The position numbers were made by a program, and so were the translations under genes. From Stutzerimonas stutzeri (GTDB lineage: Bacteria; Pseudomonadota; Gammaproteobacteria; Pseudomonadales; Pseudomonadaceae), in NCBI RefSeq assembly GCF_018138085.1, contig NZ_CP073105.1:1364001-1428000 (forward strand): a stretch of DNA of 64,000 bases, in the 5' to 3' direction. This document shows, one piece after another, positions 1-9,624 of this stretch. The notes below the pieces were generated by a model that did no database searches, was not told where the DNA came from, and was given only the letters and a program-made list of their open reading frames with translations. Numbering within the stretch: the stretch's first letter is position 1; every line of letters starts with the position of its first letter.

Positions 1-916
1 TGTTGATCTGTAGCTTCTGGCGCTCGTCATCGCTTGACTTGAGATGCTCGACACTTGCCAGGCAGCCAGCCGTGACGGCAGGAGGAAGGGACGTGGTAAA
101 GATGAAGCCTGTCGCAAAGGAACGTACTGCGTCCACGATGACGCGGGTCGATGCGATGTAACCACCGATTACGCCGATGGCCTTGGCCATGGTGCCTTGG
201 ATGATGTCGATCTTGTCGACCAGGTCGAGCTCGGCAGCGATGCCAGCCCCTCGAGCGCCGTACATGCCGACCGCATGAACTTCGTCGAGATAGGTCAGCG
301 CGTTGAAGCGCTTGGCAACTTCCACGATGTCGGCAATCGGTGCGATGTCGCCGTCCATCGAGTAGATCGACTCGAACACAATCAGCTTCGGTTGACCAAT
401 TGGATAGCGGGACAGTATCTGCGCCAGGTGTTCCACGTCGTTATGGCGAAACACCTGCCGTTCATTCGGTGTTGCTCGGATGCCGTTGACGATCGATGCG
501 TGATTCAGCGCATCGCTGATCACGACACAATCGGGGATTTGCCTCAGCAGGCATTGGAGGGTGGCGTCGTTCGAGCCAAAGCCGGTCGGGAAAACCAGTG
601 CCGCTTCTTTATCGTGCCAGTCGGCAAGGCTCGCCTCGAGTCGCTCATAAAGCTCGTAGGAGCCACCGATGTTGCGCGAACCGCCTGAGCCAGCGCCGTA
701 CGTTTCCAATGCCAGGTGCATCTGCTCGCGTACGGTCGGGTGCTGCGACATTCCTAGGTAGTCGTTGCTGCACCATACAACGACCGGATCCGGCTGCTCG
801 CCGTTCAGCTTGGCGAACGGATACTGGCCGCAGATGCGATTGAGAGTGGTGAAGGTGCGGTACTGGTTGGAGGACTTCAGTAACTCCAGTTGCTCACGAA
901 GCAATGATTGGTACAT
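1..916 (-). CDS. 5-aminolevulinate synthase-like PLP enzyme (3' end outside window)
   Basis: Partial; 305 codons are visible and the gene runs off the left edge. The reverse-strand translation starts at an ATG (916-914) with AGGAG eight bases upstream. It carries the alpha-oxoamine synthase signature of ALAS: WCSNDYLGM, NHASIVNGI, FRHNDVEHL, FESIYSMDGDI, YLDEVHAVGMYG, the PLP-lysine region GTMAKAIG and FIFTTSLPP. ALAS condenses glycine with succinyl-CoA to 5-aminolevulinate. The motifs fit ALAS better than 2-amino-3-ketobutyrate ligase or AONS. Pseudomonads normally make ALA from glutamyl-tRNA, so this is probably not the housekeeping heme enzyme. RNIGGSYELY differs from the usual RNISGT...H stretch, which suggests a specialised paralogue such as those feeding C5N units in secondary metabolism (inference). 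It is divergent from an MmyB-type regulator. Confidence 0.8.
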   Translation of the reverse strand, partial: MYQSLLREQLELLKSSNQYRTFTTLNRICGQYPFAKLNGEQPDPVVVWCSNDYLGMSQHPTVREQMHLALETYGAGSGGSRNIGGSYELYERLEASLADWHDKEAALVFPTGFGSNDATLQCLLRQIPDCVVISDALNHASIVNGIRATPNERQVFRHNDVEHLAQILSRYPIGQPKLIVFESIYSMDGDIAPIADIVEVAKRFNALTYLDEVHAVGMYGARGAGIAAELDLVDKIDIIQGTMAKAIGVIGGYIASTRVIVDAVRSFATGFIFTTSLPPAVTAGCLASVEHLKSSDDERQKLQIN

Positions 917-1056
917 CCGAATATCTCCTGAAAGATCAAGCCGCTCGATGCCGGCCAGCTGTCTGGAACGGGGCATTGGCGACGAGGAGTTATTCTTAAT
1001 CCCGCTTCGATGGGGTTACAATTTGACCTCTTATACTATTACTGGAGAGTAACTGG
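917..1056. promoter_or_regulatory. Divergent promoter region between ALAS-like gene and MmyB-type regulator
   Basis: This 140-bp AT-richer spacer lies between two head-to-head genes and must hold both promoters. The ALAS-like ribosome-binding site lies at about 925-929. The regulator would be expected to bind here, but I could not single out a dyad with confidence. Confidence 0.4.
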
Positions 1057-1920
1057 ATGAGCGCGCCTCGCAGCCTTGAGCGAAACCGGGCGGAGCTGGC
1101 CAACTTTCTGCGAAGCCGCCGTGAACGTATTTCTCCACAGGACGTGGGCTTGCCTTCTGGTGCAAGACGGCGGACTCCGGGGCTTCGACGGGAGGAAGTC
1201 GCAGCCCTCGCCGGGGTAGGACTGTCCTGGTACACCTGGCTGGAGCAGGGGCGAGAGATCAGCGTATCTGCAACTTTCCTCGAAAATCTGTCGCGCACGT
1301 TGAAGCTGGACGCCACCGAAAGACGGCATCTTTTTCTGCTGGCGCATCAGAGGCTTCCGCCAGAGCCGGGCAAAACCTGGTGTGTCGTGCCACCGCTCGT
1401 TCATCGGTTGATGGCCGACCTCCCAATGCGTCCAGCGTACGTCCTCAATCTTCGCTGGGATGTGCTGGCTTGGAACGCGGCTGCAGATAAGGTATTCGCT
1501 TTCTCGAGCGTTCCGACAGAGCGGCGCAACTTCCTTTGGCTGTTGTTCACCGCATCTTCAATGCGCGCATTGCTCGACCCGTGGGAGGATCAGGCCCTGC
1601 AAATCCTGTCGAGTTTTCGCCGTGATTTCGTCAGGGCAGCCAAGGACCCCGACATTGGAGCATTAGTTAAAGATTTGGAGAAGATAGATACCGATTTCAG
1701 GACCTGGTGGCGGCAACAGGATATTCCTGGACCCTGTCAGGGCATCCGGAATTTTCAGATCGACGGGATCGGCCAGGTGGTGTTCGATCACACCTCACTC
1801 ACGATCGATGTCGACCGGGACTTGCGGCTTGTCTACTATGCGGCGAAAGAGGGGCAGGTGCAAAGCCGGCATTTTGAGCGATGGCTGACGACCTCGAGCG
1901 GAAACGCGATCGGCGTGTAG
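1057..1920 (+). CDS. XRE/MmyB-type transcriptional regulator
   Basis: 287 aa. The N-terminal half is an XRE helix-turn-helix of the MmyB class: RRRTPGLRREEVAALAGVGLS followed by WYTWLEQGR at about residues 38-70. The C-terminal half is the MmyB-like ligand-binding (PAS-like) domain, with RPAYVLNLRWDVLAWN and a WW motif in FRTWWRQQ. Regulators of this class usually control an adjacent divergent gene and bind a small hydrophobic ligand, described as a fatty acid in one structure. The divergent ALAS-like gene is the obvious target (inference). Length is normal for the family. Confidence 0.85.
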   Translation: MSAPRSLERNRAELANFLRSRRERISPQDVGLPSGARRRTPGLRREEVAALAGVGLSWYTWLEQGREISVSATFLENLSRTLKLDATERRHLFLLAHQRLPPEPGKTWCVVPPLVHRLMADLPMRPAYVLNLRWDVLAWNAAADKVFAFSSVPTERRNFLWLLFTASSMRALLDPWEDQALQILSSFRRDFVRAAKDPDIGALVKDLEKIDTDFRTWWRQQDIPGPCQGIRNFQIDGIGQVVFDHTSLTIDVDRDLRLVYYAAKEGQVQSRHFERWLTTSSGNAIGV

Positions 1921-2392
1921 CAGGCCGTTAACCAATACTTGGGTAAGTGAGGTAGGCAGGCCGCACATAGCACATGGTTACTAAGACTTCGGTGTACGCC
2001 GACTTTAAAAAGTTTCAACGATACGGTGTTTCTCTCATCAGTCTGTTGGACCGCTTTGCAGCATTACCTACTTAACCGCGGGGGTTGTATGGGCGCACGA
2101 AGCCGATGATCCCAACTGGCCTGAGAGGCTATTAAATGGCTGGAGCTACATGGGTCGGTGGGCCAGCTGCTGATGGTTGTTGCGACCATCGACTTGATTT
2201 ATTCAAGCGGCATGGCTCCTATAAAGCTTTTGTAAAGGTAAATGATCAAGTTCAACAATGTTGCCGGAAAACAGCATTTTTCTTAGGGCTAGTCTTTCTG
2301 ACTTGCCAGCGCATAACACTGCGATTCGGTCACTATGTTGCAGCGTCGTTGTCACAAATACATAGGATCTAGAGGGCAAGGCTGCTAAGTCG
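1921..2392. other. Non-coding, AT-rich stretch
   Basis: 472 bp between the MmyB-type regulator and the TetR gene. Base composition is clearly more AT-rich than the flanks. The only open frames are short, lack a ribosome-binding site and resemble nothing I know. No repeat or RNA gene is apparent. Confidence 0.4.
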
Positions 2393-3013
2393 TTAGATAT
2401 TTTCCCAGTTTCTGACGAGGCCTCGGAAAAGCGGGTCGATCAACGGACCGCTGTCCCCTAGTGGGTCGAACAATTGCGTGTTTCTTGTCCAGTCAGTGAA
2501 CAAGCCAATAATAAGAGCATGGATCGAGATTGCAGCCATTCGAGGTGTGACACCTGGCTGCAGTATCTCAATGTTGCTGGAAAATATCTGCTCACATTGA
2601 TCAATAAGCTGAATTATCAAGAAATTGTGGCGAGCTTCCGCTGCAATAAGCTCGTCGGTGAACTCGCAGCGATGCAGAAGAATTTTCATGACGCGGCCTT
2701 TTTGCTGGTCTATCGCCAGAGCATTTACGCCTTCTACACATAAGTCCCGTAATAAGCGCAACGGATGTTGTGGAGAATTATCATTGGTTACTTCCATTAT
2801 TTTTTCAGGCGATATCCGAACCTGGTCGAGCAGTTGGTTTAATAGGTCGGATTTGTTCTCGAAGTGCCAATAAACTGCGCCACGCGTTACGCCGGCATCA
2901 TGGGCAATCTGGCTGAGACTCGTTCGTGTCACTCCGTTAGCGAGAAAGAGTCGCTCCGCAGATGCGAGAAGTGCCGTCCGAGTTTTTTTGGCGTCTTCTT
3001 TTGTTCGTCGCAT
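2393..3013 (-). CDS. TetR/AcrR-family repressor (orphan, AT-rich)
   Basis: 206 aa from the ATG at 3013, which follows GAGAG; an in-frame GTG 36 bp upstream is the alternative. The N-terminus MRRTKEDAKKTRTALL and the HTH region TSLSQIAHDAGVTRGAVYWHF match AcrR/TtgR-type repressors of RND multidrug pumps. The C-terminal half keeps the TtgR/AcrR-like pattern (PRMAAISIHALIIGLFTDW). No efflux genes are adjacent, so the target is unknown. The gene is much more AT-rich than its neighbours, consistent with recent acquisition (inference). Confidence 0.8.
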   Translation of the reverse strand: MRRTKEDAKKTRTALLASAERLFLANGVTRTSLSQIAHDAGVTRGAVYWHFENKSDLLNQLLDQVRISPEKIMEVTNDNSPQHPLRLLRDLCVEGVNALAIDQQKGRVMKILLHRCEFTDELIAAEARHNFLIIQLIDQCEQIFSSNIEILQPGVTPRMAAISIHALIIGLFTDWTRNTQLFDPLGDSGPLIDPLFRGLVRNWENI

Positions 3014-3105
3014 TCTTTCTCTCAAAACTTTGTCTGCTGGTCGTCCCACTAGGCAGGTGTAATTGTGTTCCTGACGACACGTGACTGCTTCAGCCTAGCG
3101 GTTAT

Positions 3106-4242
3106 TCACCCTACGAAACTCAGCAAAATGCCCGCGGCGACCGCCGAGCCAATGACGCCCGCTACGTTAGGCCCCATGGCATGCATGAGCAAGAAGTTCT
3201 GCGGATTTGCCTCGAGCCCGACCTTGTTCGACACCCGTGCCGCCATCGGCACTGCCGACACGCCAGCCGAACCAATCAGTGGGTTGATTTTATTCGTGCT
3301 GAACATGTTCATGACCTTGGCCATCAGCACACCCGCCGCCGTACCGCCACAGAAGGCAACCATGCCAAGCAGCAGAATCCCAAGGGTCTTCATCTGCAGG
3401 AAGGCTTCGGCGGACAGCTTGGAGCCGACAGTCAGCCCCAGCGCAATGGTCACGATATTAATCAGCGCATTGCGCGAGGTATCGGCCAGACGATCCACGA
3501 CCCCAGCCTCGCGCAACAGGTTACCAAAGGCGAACATGCCCACCAGCGGCGCGGCATCAGGCAGTAGCAAGCCCACCATCAGCGCAAGCATGAGCGGGAA
3601 CACGATCTTTTCTGCCTGACCGACATGGCGCAGCTGCGTCATGACAATGGCGCGCTCCTCCTTGGTTGTGAGCGCACGCATGATGGGTGGCTGAATCAAC
3701 GGGACCAGCGCCATATATGAGTAAGCCGCGACGGCAATTGGCCCCAGCAGATGCGGCGCGAGCTTGGCCGTCACGAAGATCGAGGTCGGGCCGTCTGCAC
3801 CGCCGATGATCGCAATTGACGCCGCTTCACGGAGGGTGAACTCCATGCCTGGAATACCCATCGCTGCTATCCCCAATGCACCGAGCAACGTAGCGAAGAT
3901 ACCGAACTGCGCTGCCGCACCGAGCAACAGTGTTTTGGGGTTAGCCAGCATTGGCCCGAAGTCGGTCATGGCACCAACGCCCATGAAGATCAACAGCGGG
4001 AACACACTGGTCGGTAGACCGACTTCATAGAACAGGTGGAGGATGCCAGCACCCTCGGCCATGTTTGCGACCGGAATGTTGGCGAGCACCCCGCCGAATC
4101 CGATCGGGATCAGCAACAAGGGTTCGAAGCCCTTGCGAATTGCCAGATAGATCAGCCCCAGGCACACGACCATCATCAGCAACTGACCGGGCTCTATATG
4201 ATAGAGACCGGTGCTGTGCCACAGCTTGAGCAACTTATCCAT
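3106..4242 (-). CDS. oadB: Oxaloacetate decarboxylase beta subunit (Na+-translocating membrane subunit)
   Basis: 378 aa, very hydrophobic, with about nine or more predicted transmembrane segments. It carries the OadB/GcdB/MmdB signatures [36 protein letters not shown] and [18 protein letters not shown]. The beta subunit decarboxylates carboxybiotin of the alpha subunit and couples this to Na+ export. It is the last gene of the oadGAB set and starts 10 bp after the oadA stop. It is slightly shorter than enteric OadB (about 430 aa), as in the GcdB-like short form. A role in gluconeogenesis or anaplerosis rather than citrate fermentation is likely in an aerobe (inference). Confidence 0.93.
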   Translation of the reverse strand: MDKLLKLWHSTGLYHIEPGQLLMMVVCLGLIYLAIRKGFEPLLLIPIGFGGVLANIPVANMAEGAGILHLFYEVGLPTSVFPLLIFMGVGAMTDFGPMLANPKTLLLGAAAQFGIFATLLGALGIAAMGIPGMEFTLREAASIAIIGGADGPTSIFVTAKLAPHLLGPIAVAAYSYMALVPLIQPPIMRALTTKEERAIVMTQLRHVGQAEKIVFPLMLALMVGLLLPDAAPLVGMFAFGNLLREAGVVDRLADTSRNALINIVTIALGLTVGSKLSAEAFLQMKTLGILLLGMVAFCGGTAAGVLMAKVMNMFSTNKINPLIGSAGVSAVPMAARVSNKVGLEANPQNFLLMHAMGPNVAGVIGSAVAAGILLSFVG

Positions 4243-4252
4243 GCCGCACTCC

Positions 4253-6031
4253 TTAAGCGATCATCAGCAGGCTGTCGCCCACCGACACCGCGTCGCCGAC
4301 CTTGACGTTCACAGCTGAGACGGTGCCGGCCTTGAATGCACGGATTTCAGTTTCCATCTTCATGGCTTCGAGGATGATCACCAGATCTCCTTCCTGAACC
4401 ATCTGACCGGGCTGTACGAGGACTTTGAAGATGTTGCCGGCTAACGGTGCCGGCTGAGGCTCGCCCGTACCTGCGGCCGGCGCAGCAGTCGCTGCTGCTA
4501 TGCCTGATTCGCTGCCAACAGGCTTGATCCCCTCGATGTCGCCGCCCTCGTTGACCCGTACGACGAACGACTTGCCGTTGACCTCGACGGTATAGACCTC
4601 GGGTGCGCCCGCTTCGCGTGGCGCCTGCTGCTTGCCGGTCGGCACCGGCTCGAAAGCAGCGGCATTACCGCGGTTCTCCAAAAACTTCAGGCCGATCTGA
4701 GGAAACAGCGCATATGTGAGGACGTCATCGATCTCGTCCTGGGCCAGCTTGATGTATTTTTCTTGCGCTAGCCCTTTTAGCTCGGCCGTCAGCTTGTCCA
4801 TTTCTGGCTGCAGCAGATCAGCAGGGCGGCAGGTGATGGCCTCTGCACCGTCGAGCACGCGTTGCTGCAGTTCGGCATTGAAGGGAGCAGGCGCGGCGCC
4901 GTACTCGCCTTTGAGGATGCCTGCGGTTTCCTTGGTGATGGATTTGAAGCGCTCGCCGGTAAGCACGTTAATCACGGCTTGAGTTCCGACTATCTGCGAA
5001 GTCGGCGTCACCAACGGAATGAAACCGAGGTCTTCGCGAACGCGAGGAATCTCGGCGAGCACTTCATCGAACTTGTCGAGTGCGCCCTGTTCCTTCAACT
5101 GGCCTTCCATATTGGTTAGCATGCCACCCGGCACCTGCGCGACGAGGATGCGCGAATCGACGCCCTTGAGCGTGCCTTCGAATTTCGCATACTTCTTGCG
5201 CACTTCACGGAAGTACGCAGCGATCTCTTCAAGCAGCAACAGATCGAGCCCGGTGTCACGCTCGGTGCCGTGGAAAATAGCCACCACCGACTCGGTTGGC
5301 GAATGCCCATAAGTCATCGAGAGCGAGGAAATGGCGGTATCAACGTTGTCGATGCCCGCCTCGACAGCCTTGAGAATGGCCGCAGTGGACAGGCCCGCCG
5401 TGGCGTGACATTGCATGTGGATCGGAATGGACAGGCTGGCCTTCAAGCGCGAAACCAGCTCAAAGGCCATGTAAGGCGTGAGAATGCCGGCCATGTCCTT
5501 GATCGCCACCGAATCGGCGCCCATGTCCTCGATCTGCTTGGCCAGATCGACCCACATCTCCAGGGTATGCACCGGGCTGGTGGTATAGGAAATCGTGCCC
5601 TGCGCATGCTTGCCCTGCCGCTTGACGGCACGCAGGGCGGTTTCCAGGTTGCGTGGATCGTTCATAGCATCGAACACACGAAACACGTCAACACCATTGA
5701 TCGCCGCGCGCTCGACAAATTTTTCGACCACGTCATCGGCGTAATGCCGATAGCCCAGCAGGTTCTGCCCACGCAGCAGCATTTGCTGCCGGGTGTTAGG
5801 CATCGCCTTCTTCAGTTCGCGAATGCGCTCCCAAGGGTCTTCACCGAGATAGCGAATACAGGCATCGAAAGTCGCCCCACCCCAGGATTCAACCGACCAG
5901 AAGCCCACCTGATCGAGCTTACCGGCGATCGGCAGCATGTCTTCAAGACGGACACGGGTGGCCAGGATGGATTGATGGGCATCACGTAGCACCACATCGG
6001 TGATGCCGAGCGGCTGTTTGGCAGATGTCAT
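4253..6031 (-). CDS. oadA: Oxaloacetate decarboxylase alpha subunit (carboxyltransferase-biotin carrier)
   Basis: 592 aa from the ATG at 6031, chosen because AGGGAG lies eight bases upstream; an in-frame GTG at 6061 would overlap oadG. The N-terminal carboxyltransferase TIM barrel begins [12 protein letters not shown], with metal and substrate motifs MQCHATAG and YGHSPTES. A conserved middle domain follows. The C-terminal biotinyl domain carries the biotinylated lysine in EAMKMETEI, after an Ala/Pro-rich linker at roughly residues 490-515. It transfers CO2 from oxaloacetate to biotin for decarboxylation by OadB. A pyruvate-carboxylase-B-type role is the alternative, but the adjacent oadB and oadG favour the decarboxylase. 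Confidence 0.93.
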   Translation of the reverse strand: MTSAKQPLGITDVVLRDAHQSILATRVRLEDMLPIAGKLDQVGFWSVESWGGATFDACIRYLGEDPWERIRELKKAMPNTRQQMLLRGQNLLGYRHYADDVVEKFVERAAINGVDVFRVFDAMNDPRNLETALRAVKRQGKHAQGTISYTTSPVHTLEMWVDLAKQIEDMGADSVAIKDMAGILTPYMAFELVSRLKASLSIPIHMQCHATAGLSTAAILKAVEAGIDNVDTAISSLSMTYGHSPTESVVAIFHGTERDTGLDLLLLEEIAAYFREVRKKYAKFEGTLKGVDSRILVAQVPGGMLTNMEGQLKEQGALDKFDEVLAEIPRVREDLGFIPLVTPTSQIVGTQAVINVLTGERFKSITKETAGILKGEYGAAPAPFNAELQQRVLDGAEAITCRPADLLQPEMDKLTAELKGLAQEKYIKLAQDEIDDVLTYALFPQIGLKFLENRGNAAAFEPVPTGKQQAPREAGAPEVYTVEVNGKSFVVRVNEGGDIEGIKPVGSESGIAAATAAPAAGTGEPQPAPLAGNIFKVLVQPGQMVQEGDLVIILEAMKMETEIRAFKAGTVSAVNVKVGDAVSVGDSLLMIA

Positions 6032-6053
6032 GAAGGGAACTCCCTGTTCTGAA

Positions 6054-6296
6054 TCAACCACGACGAGCGCGGTGCTGATGGATAGCGGTCTGGATGGCCG
6101 CGAGGAGATCGGCGTCCACTTCAGTCACAGCGGGTTTGCTGGAAGCCAGCTGAGCGATCGGCGCAGTATCGAAGCGGCCAATCACAGAAGACATGAGACG
6201 AATGCAGACAATCAACAAAACGAGGAAGATGAAAACGGAACCTAAGCCGAACAGCATAAGTTCAACGCCTTCCCAGATAAGCTGGTTTGAGGTCAT
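6054..6296 (-). CDS. oadG: Oxaloacetate decarboxylase gamma subunit
   Basis: 80 aa. A single N-terminal membrane helix ([20 protein letters not shown]) is followed by a short hydrophilic tail, the OadG/DUF of Na+-pump gamma subunits. Gamma anchors alpha to beta and in enteric homologues binds Zn via the C-terminus; here the tail ends HQHRARRG. It lies 27 bp after the acnB stop and 22 bp before the chosen oadA start, so acnB-oadG-oadA-oadB reads as one transcript. Confidence 0.85.
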   Translation of the reverse strand: MTSNQLIWEGVELMLFGLGSVFIFLVLLIVCIRLMSSVIGRFDTAPIAQLASSKPAVTEVDADLLAAIQTAIHQHRARRG

Positions 6297-6323
6297 AACG
6301 GAAACCGCCTGGTTAGGTTCAGA

Positions 6324-8933
6324 TTAAACAGCTACCACGTCGATCTTGGCCTTGGCCGCAGACTCGCGGAACTCGGCGATCTGATCGAAGCTCAGGTAGC
6401 GGTAGACGTCCGCCGCCATGGTGTCGATCTGAGCGGCGTAGACCATGTACTCCTCGACGGTCGGCAGGCGGCCGAGAATCGAGGCAACCGCTGCCAGTTC
6501 GGCAGAGGCCAGGTACACGTTGGTCGCATCGCCCAGGCGGTTGGGGAAGTTACGGGTCGAAGTGGAGACCACTGTCGAGCCGGTTTCAACGCGTGCCTGG
6601 TTACCCATGCACAGCGAGCAACCCGGCATTTCCAGGCGTGCACCGGCGCGGCCGTAGATGCCGTAGTAGCCTTCCTCGGTCAGCTGATGCTGGTCCATCT
6701 TGGTCGGCGGCGACAGCCACAGGCGGGTCGGCAGCGAGCCTTCGACCTTGTCCAACAGCTTGCCGGCGGCGCGGAAGTGGCCAATGTTGGTCATGCACGA
6801 GCCGATGAAGACCTCGTCGATCTTCTCCCCCTGGACACTGGACAGCAGGCGAGCGTCGTCCGGATCGTTCGGCGCGCAGAGTACCGGCTCGGTGACTTCG
6901 GACAGGTCGATCTCGATGACTTCGGCGTACTCGGCGTCGGCATCGGCAGCCAGCAGCTTCGGATCGGCCAGCCAGGCTTCCATCGCTTGAGCGCGGCGCT
7001 CGAGGGTGCGCGCATCGCCGTAGCCTTCGCTGATCATCCAGCGCAGCAGGGTGATGTTCGACTGCAGGTATTCGGCGATGGCCGCTTCCGGCAGCTTGAT
7101 GGTGCAACCGGCAGCGGAACGCTCGGCAGAAGCATCGGACAGCTCGAAAGCCTGCTCGACGGTCAGCTCGTTCAGGCCTTCGATCTCGAGAATGCGGCCG
7201 GAGAAGATGTTCTTCTTGCCCTTCTTCTCGACGGTGAGCAGGCCTTTCTGGATCGCGTAGTAGGGGATCGCATGCACCAGGTCGCGCAGGGTGATGCCAG
7301 GCTGCATCTTGCCCTTGAAGCGAACCAGGACCGACTCCGGCATATCCAGCGGCATGACGCCGGTGGCTGCGGCGAAGGCGACCAGACCCGAGCCGGCCGG
7401 GAAGGAGATGCCCATCGGGAAGCGGGTGTGCGAGTCACCGCCGGTACCGACCGTGTCCGGCAGCAGCATGCGGTTCAGCCAGCTGTGGATGATGCCGTCA
7501 CCCGGACGCAGCGAAACACCGCCGCGGGTCATGATGAAGTCTGGCAGCGTGTGGTGCGTGGTGACGTCGATCGGCTTCGGATAGGCCGCGGTGTGGCAGA
7601 ACGACTGCATGACCAGATCGGCGGAGAAGCCCAGGCAAGCCAGGTCCTTCAGCTCGTCGCGGGTCATCGGGCCAGTGGTGTCCTGAGAACCGACGGTGGT
7701 CATCTTCGGCTCGCAATAGGTGCCCGGACGGACGCCTTTGCCTTCCGGCAGCCCGCAGGCGCGACCGACCATCTTCTGCGCAAGGGTGTAGCCCTTGTTG
7801 CTCTCGGCCGGCGCTTCCGGCTTCTTGAACAGATCGGACGGGCCCATGCCCAGCTCGGCACGCGCCTTTTCGGTCAGGCCGCGGCCGATGATCAGCGGAA
7901 TACGGCCGCCGGCGCGCACTTCGTCGAGCAGGACGTCGGTTTTCAGCTGGAAGGTGGTAACCAGCTCATCGCTGCCATGGCGGCGGACTTCACCCTTGTA
8001 CGGGTAGACGTCGATCACGTCGCCCATGGCCAGGTCGGAACAGTCGAATTCGATCGGCAGGGCGCCGGCGTCTTCCATGGTGTTGTAGAAGATCGGCGCG
8101 ATCTTGGTGCCGAAGCAGAAGCCGCCGGCACGCTTGTTCGGGACGTTCGGGATGTCGTCGCCGAAGAACCACAGCACCGAGTTGGTAGCGGATTTGCGCG
8201 AGGAACCGGTACCGACCACGTCGCCGACATAGGCAACCGGGAAGCCCTTGGTCTTCAGCTCTTCCATCTGCTTGAGCGGACCAACCGAACCGGGGACGTC
8301 AGGGTTGATGCCGTCGCGGGCCATTTTCAGCATGGCCAGCGCGTGCAGCGGGATGTCCGGGCGCGACCAGGCGTCTGGTGCCGGGGACAGGTCGTCAGTG
8401 TTGGTTTCACCGGCGACCTTGAATACGGTCAGGGTGACCTTCTCGGCAACGGGGGCGCGATTCTTGAACCACTCGCCTTCGGCCCAGGACTGCAGAACGG
8501 CTTTGGCGTTGGCGTTACCGGCCTTGGCTTTTTCGGCGACGTCGTGGAACGCATCGAACATCAGCAGGGTGTGCTTCAGTTGCTTGGTCGTAACGTCCGA
8601 GAGCTCCGGGTCGTCCAGCAGGTCAACCAGCGTGACGATGTTGTAACCGCCCTGCATGGTGCCCAGTAGCTCGACGGCGTGCTGCTTGCTGATCAGCGGG
8701 GAGGAGGTTTCACCCTTGGCGATGGCGGCCAGGAAGCCGGCCTTGACATAGGCGGCTTCGTCCACGCCCGCCGGAACGCGGTTAGTGATCAGATCGAGGA
8801 GAAATTGTTCTTCGCCAGCTGGCGGGTTCTTCAGGAGGTCGACCAGGCCAGCGGTCTGTTCGGCGTTCAGGGGCAAGCCGGGAAGTCCTTGGCTGGCGCG
8901 TTGTTCGAGTAGGATTCGATAAGCTTCGAGCAC
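6324..8933 (-). CDS. acnB: Bifunctional aconitate hydratase 2 / 2-methylisocitrate dehydratase
   Basis: 869 aa, GTG start ([12 protein letters not shown] follows, as in other AcnB), with GAGAG upstream. The N-terminal HEAT-like domain is followed by the swivelling domain (about residues 165-380) and the catalytic Fe-S domains. The three cluster cysteines lie in [11 protein letters not shown] and CSLCMGNQ. It interconverts citrate, cis-aconitate and isocitrate, and hydrates 2-methyl-cis-aconitate. Its length matches E. coli AcnB (865 aa). It is separated by only 27 bp from oadG downstream. Confidence 0.97.
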   Translation of the reverse strand: MLEAYRILLEQRASQGLPGLPLNAEQTAGLVDLLKNPPAGEEQFLLDLITNRVPAGVDEAAYVKAGFLAAIAKGETSSPLISKQHAVELLGTMQGGYNIVTLVDLLDDPELSDVTTKQLKHTLLMFDAFHDVAEKAKAGNANAKAVLQSWAEGEWFKNRAPVAEKVTLTVFKVAGETNTDDLSPAPDAWSRPDIPLHALAMLKMARDGINPDVPGSVGPLKQMEELKTKGFPVAYVGDVVGTGSSRKSATNSVLWFFGDDIPNVPNKRAGGFCFGTKIAPIFYNTMEDAGALPIEFDCSDLAMGDVIDVYPYKGEVRRHGSDELVTTFQLKTDVLLDEVRAGGRIPLIIGRGLTEKARAELGMGPSDLFKKPEAPAESNKGYTLAQKMVGRACGLPEGKGVRPGTYCEPKMTTVGSQDTTGPMTRDELKDLACLGFSADLVMQSFCHTAAYPKPIDVTTHHTLPDFIMTRGGVSLRPGDGIIHSWLNRMLLPDTVGTGGDSHTRFPMGISFPAGSGLVAFAAATGVMPLDMPESVLVRFKGKMQPGITLRDLVHAIPYYAIQKGLLTVEKKGKKNIFSGRILEIEGLNELTVEQAFELSDASAERSAAGCTIKLPEAAIAEYLQSNITLLRWMISEGYGDARTLERRAQAMEAWLADPKLLAADADAEYAEVIEIDLSEVTEPVLCAPNDPDDARLLSSVQGEKIDEVFIGSCMTNIGHFRAAGKLLDKVEGSLPTRLWLSPPTKMDQHQLTEEGYYGIYGRAGARLEMPGCSLCMGNQARVETGSTVVSTSTRNFPNRLGDATNVYLASAELAAVASILGRLPTVEEYMVYAAQIDTMAADVYRYLSFDQIAEFRESAAKAKIDVVAV

Positions 8934-9624
8934 AATGTTCTCTCATGCGGGCCCTGAAAGCAGGCCGGATAGTCGGGTTAAGTTGTGAAAGCCGAAAGGG
9001 CAGAGCAAGCCGGGCGTTATAAAACGAACAAGGCTGATCTTGCAGCCTGCTTCGCTTAGAACTGTTCAAGCAGATTTCGAAAACATGAACAAAATATTAA
9101 AAAGCGTGCAGAAAGTAAGTTGCACGCGATTCGTTGTCAAACGCAAATTTGCTAAAACGAACCCGCTGTGAACCGAGAGTTGACGCGCGCCGCAGCAAGG
9201 TGAATGCCGAGGTGGTTGTTTATATCTGTGCCGATGGACGATGCACAATGACTTTGATAGGCAGTCCTGTGTGTCGGAAAAGGCGCGGTGAAGCGGGGTG
9301 CCTATTCTTGGCTCGGGGACTTTCTTCGCGGCCGGATTGCTTGCCGCAGCGAGCTGGGTGACCGTCAAAAAAGCCCGCTGCTGTCAGCCTGCGATAATCG
9401 ATTACCTCATTTGGGGCGGTCAATGAACGCCGGGTTTGCCAATGACAGGCTGCAGCTATCCCAGGCGTTTGTGACGCGCCCAGACGATCTCGCCAACGCT
9501 GAAGGTTGCTGGTTCGCCGATGCCAGGTTGGGCTAGCTAAACGGGCGCGAGCATCGCTTCGTCATGCGTGCGCTCATAAATTCCGCTCTGTCTGTTTTTC
9601 GATTTTCATCGCCTTGATGGCTAC
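8934..9624. other. acnB leader/promoter region and uncharacterised DNA up to the insertion sequence
   Basis: 691 bp without a convincing gene. The segment nearest acnB (about 9000-9160) is AT-rich and must hold the acnB promoter on the minus strand. A short plus-strand frame at 9423-9536 (starts MNAGFANDRLQLSQ, 37 codons) may be a gene remnant, but I do not recognise it. Confidence 0.4.

Noticed and set aside
2136..2372. 78-codon plus-strand frame in the AT-rich gap
   Set aside because: No recognisable sequence and no ribosome-binding site; treated as non-coding.
6687..8669. 660-codon open frame opposite acnB
   Set aside because: AcnB on the other strand is unambiguous; long antisense frames are common in high-GC genes and this one has no family features.
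9134..9536. Two overlapping small frames before the insertion sequence, one with a CxxxxxC-like stretch
   Set aside because: Considered as a DUF1289-type or remnant gene, but the cysteine pattern does not fit and the frames lack support.
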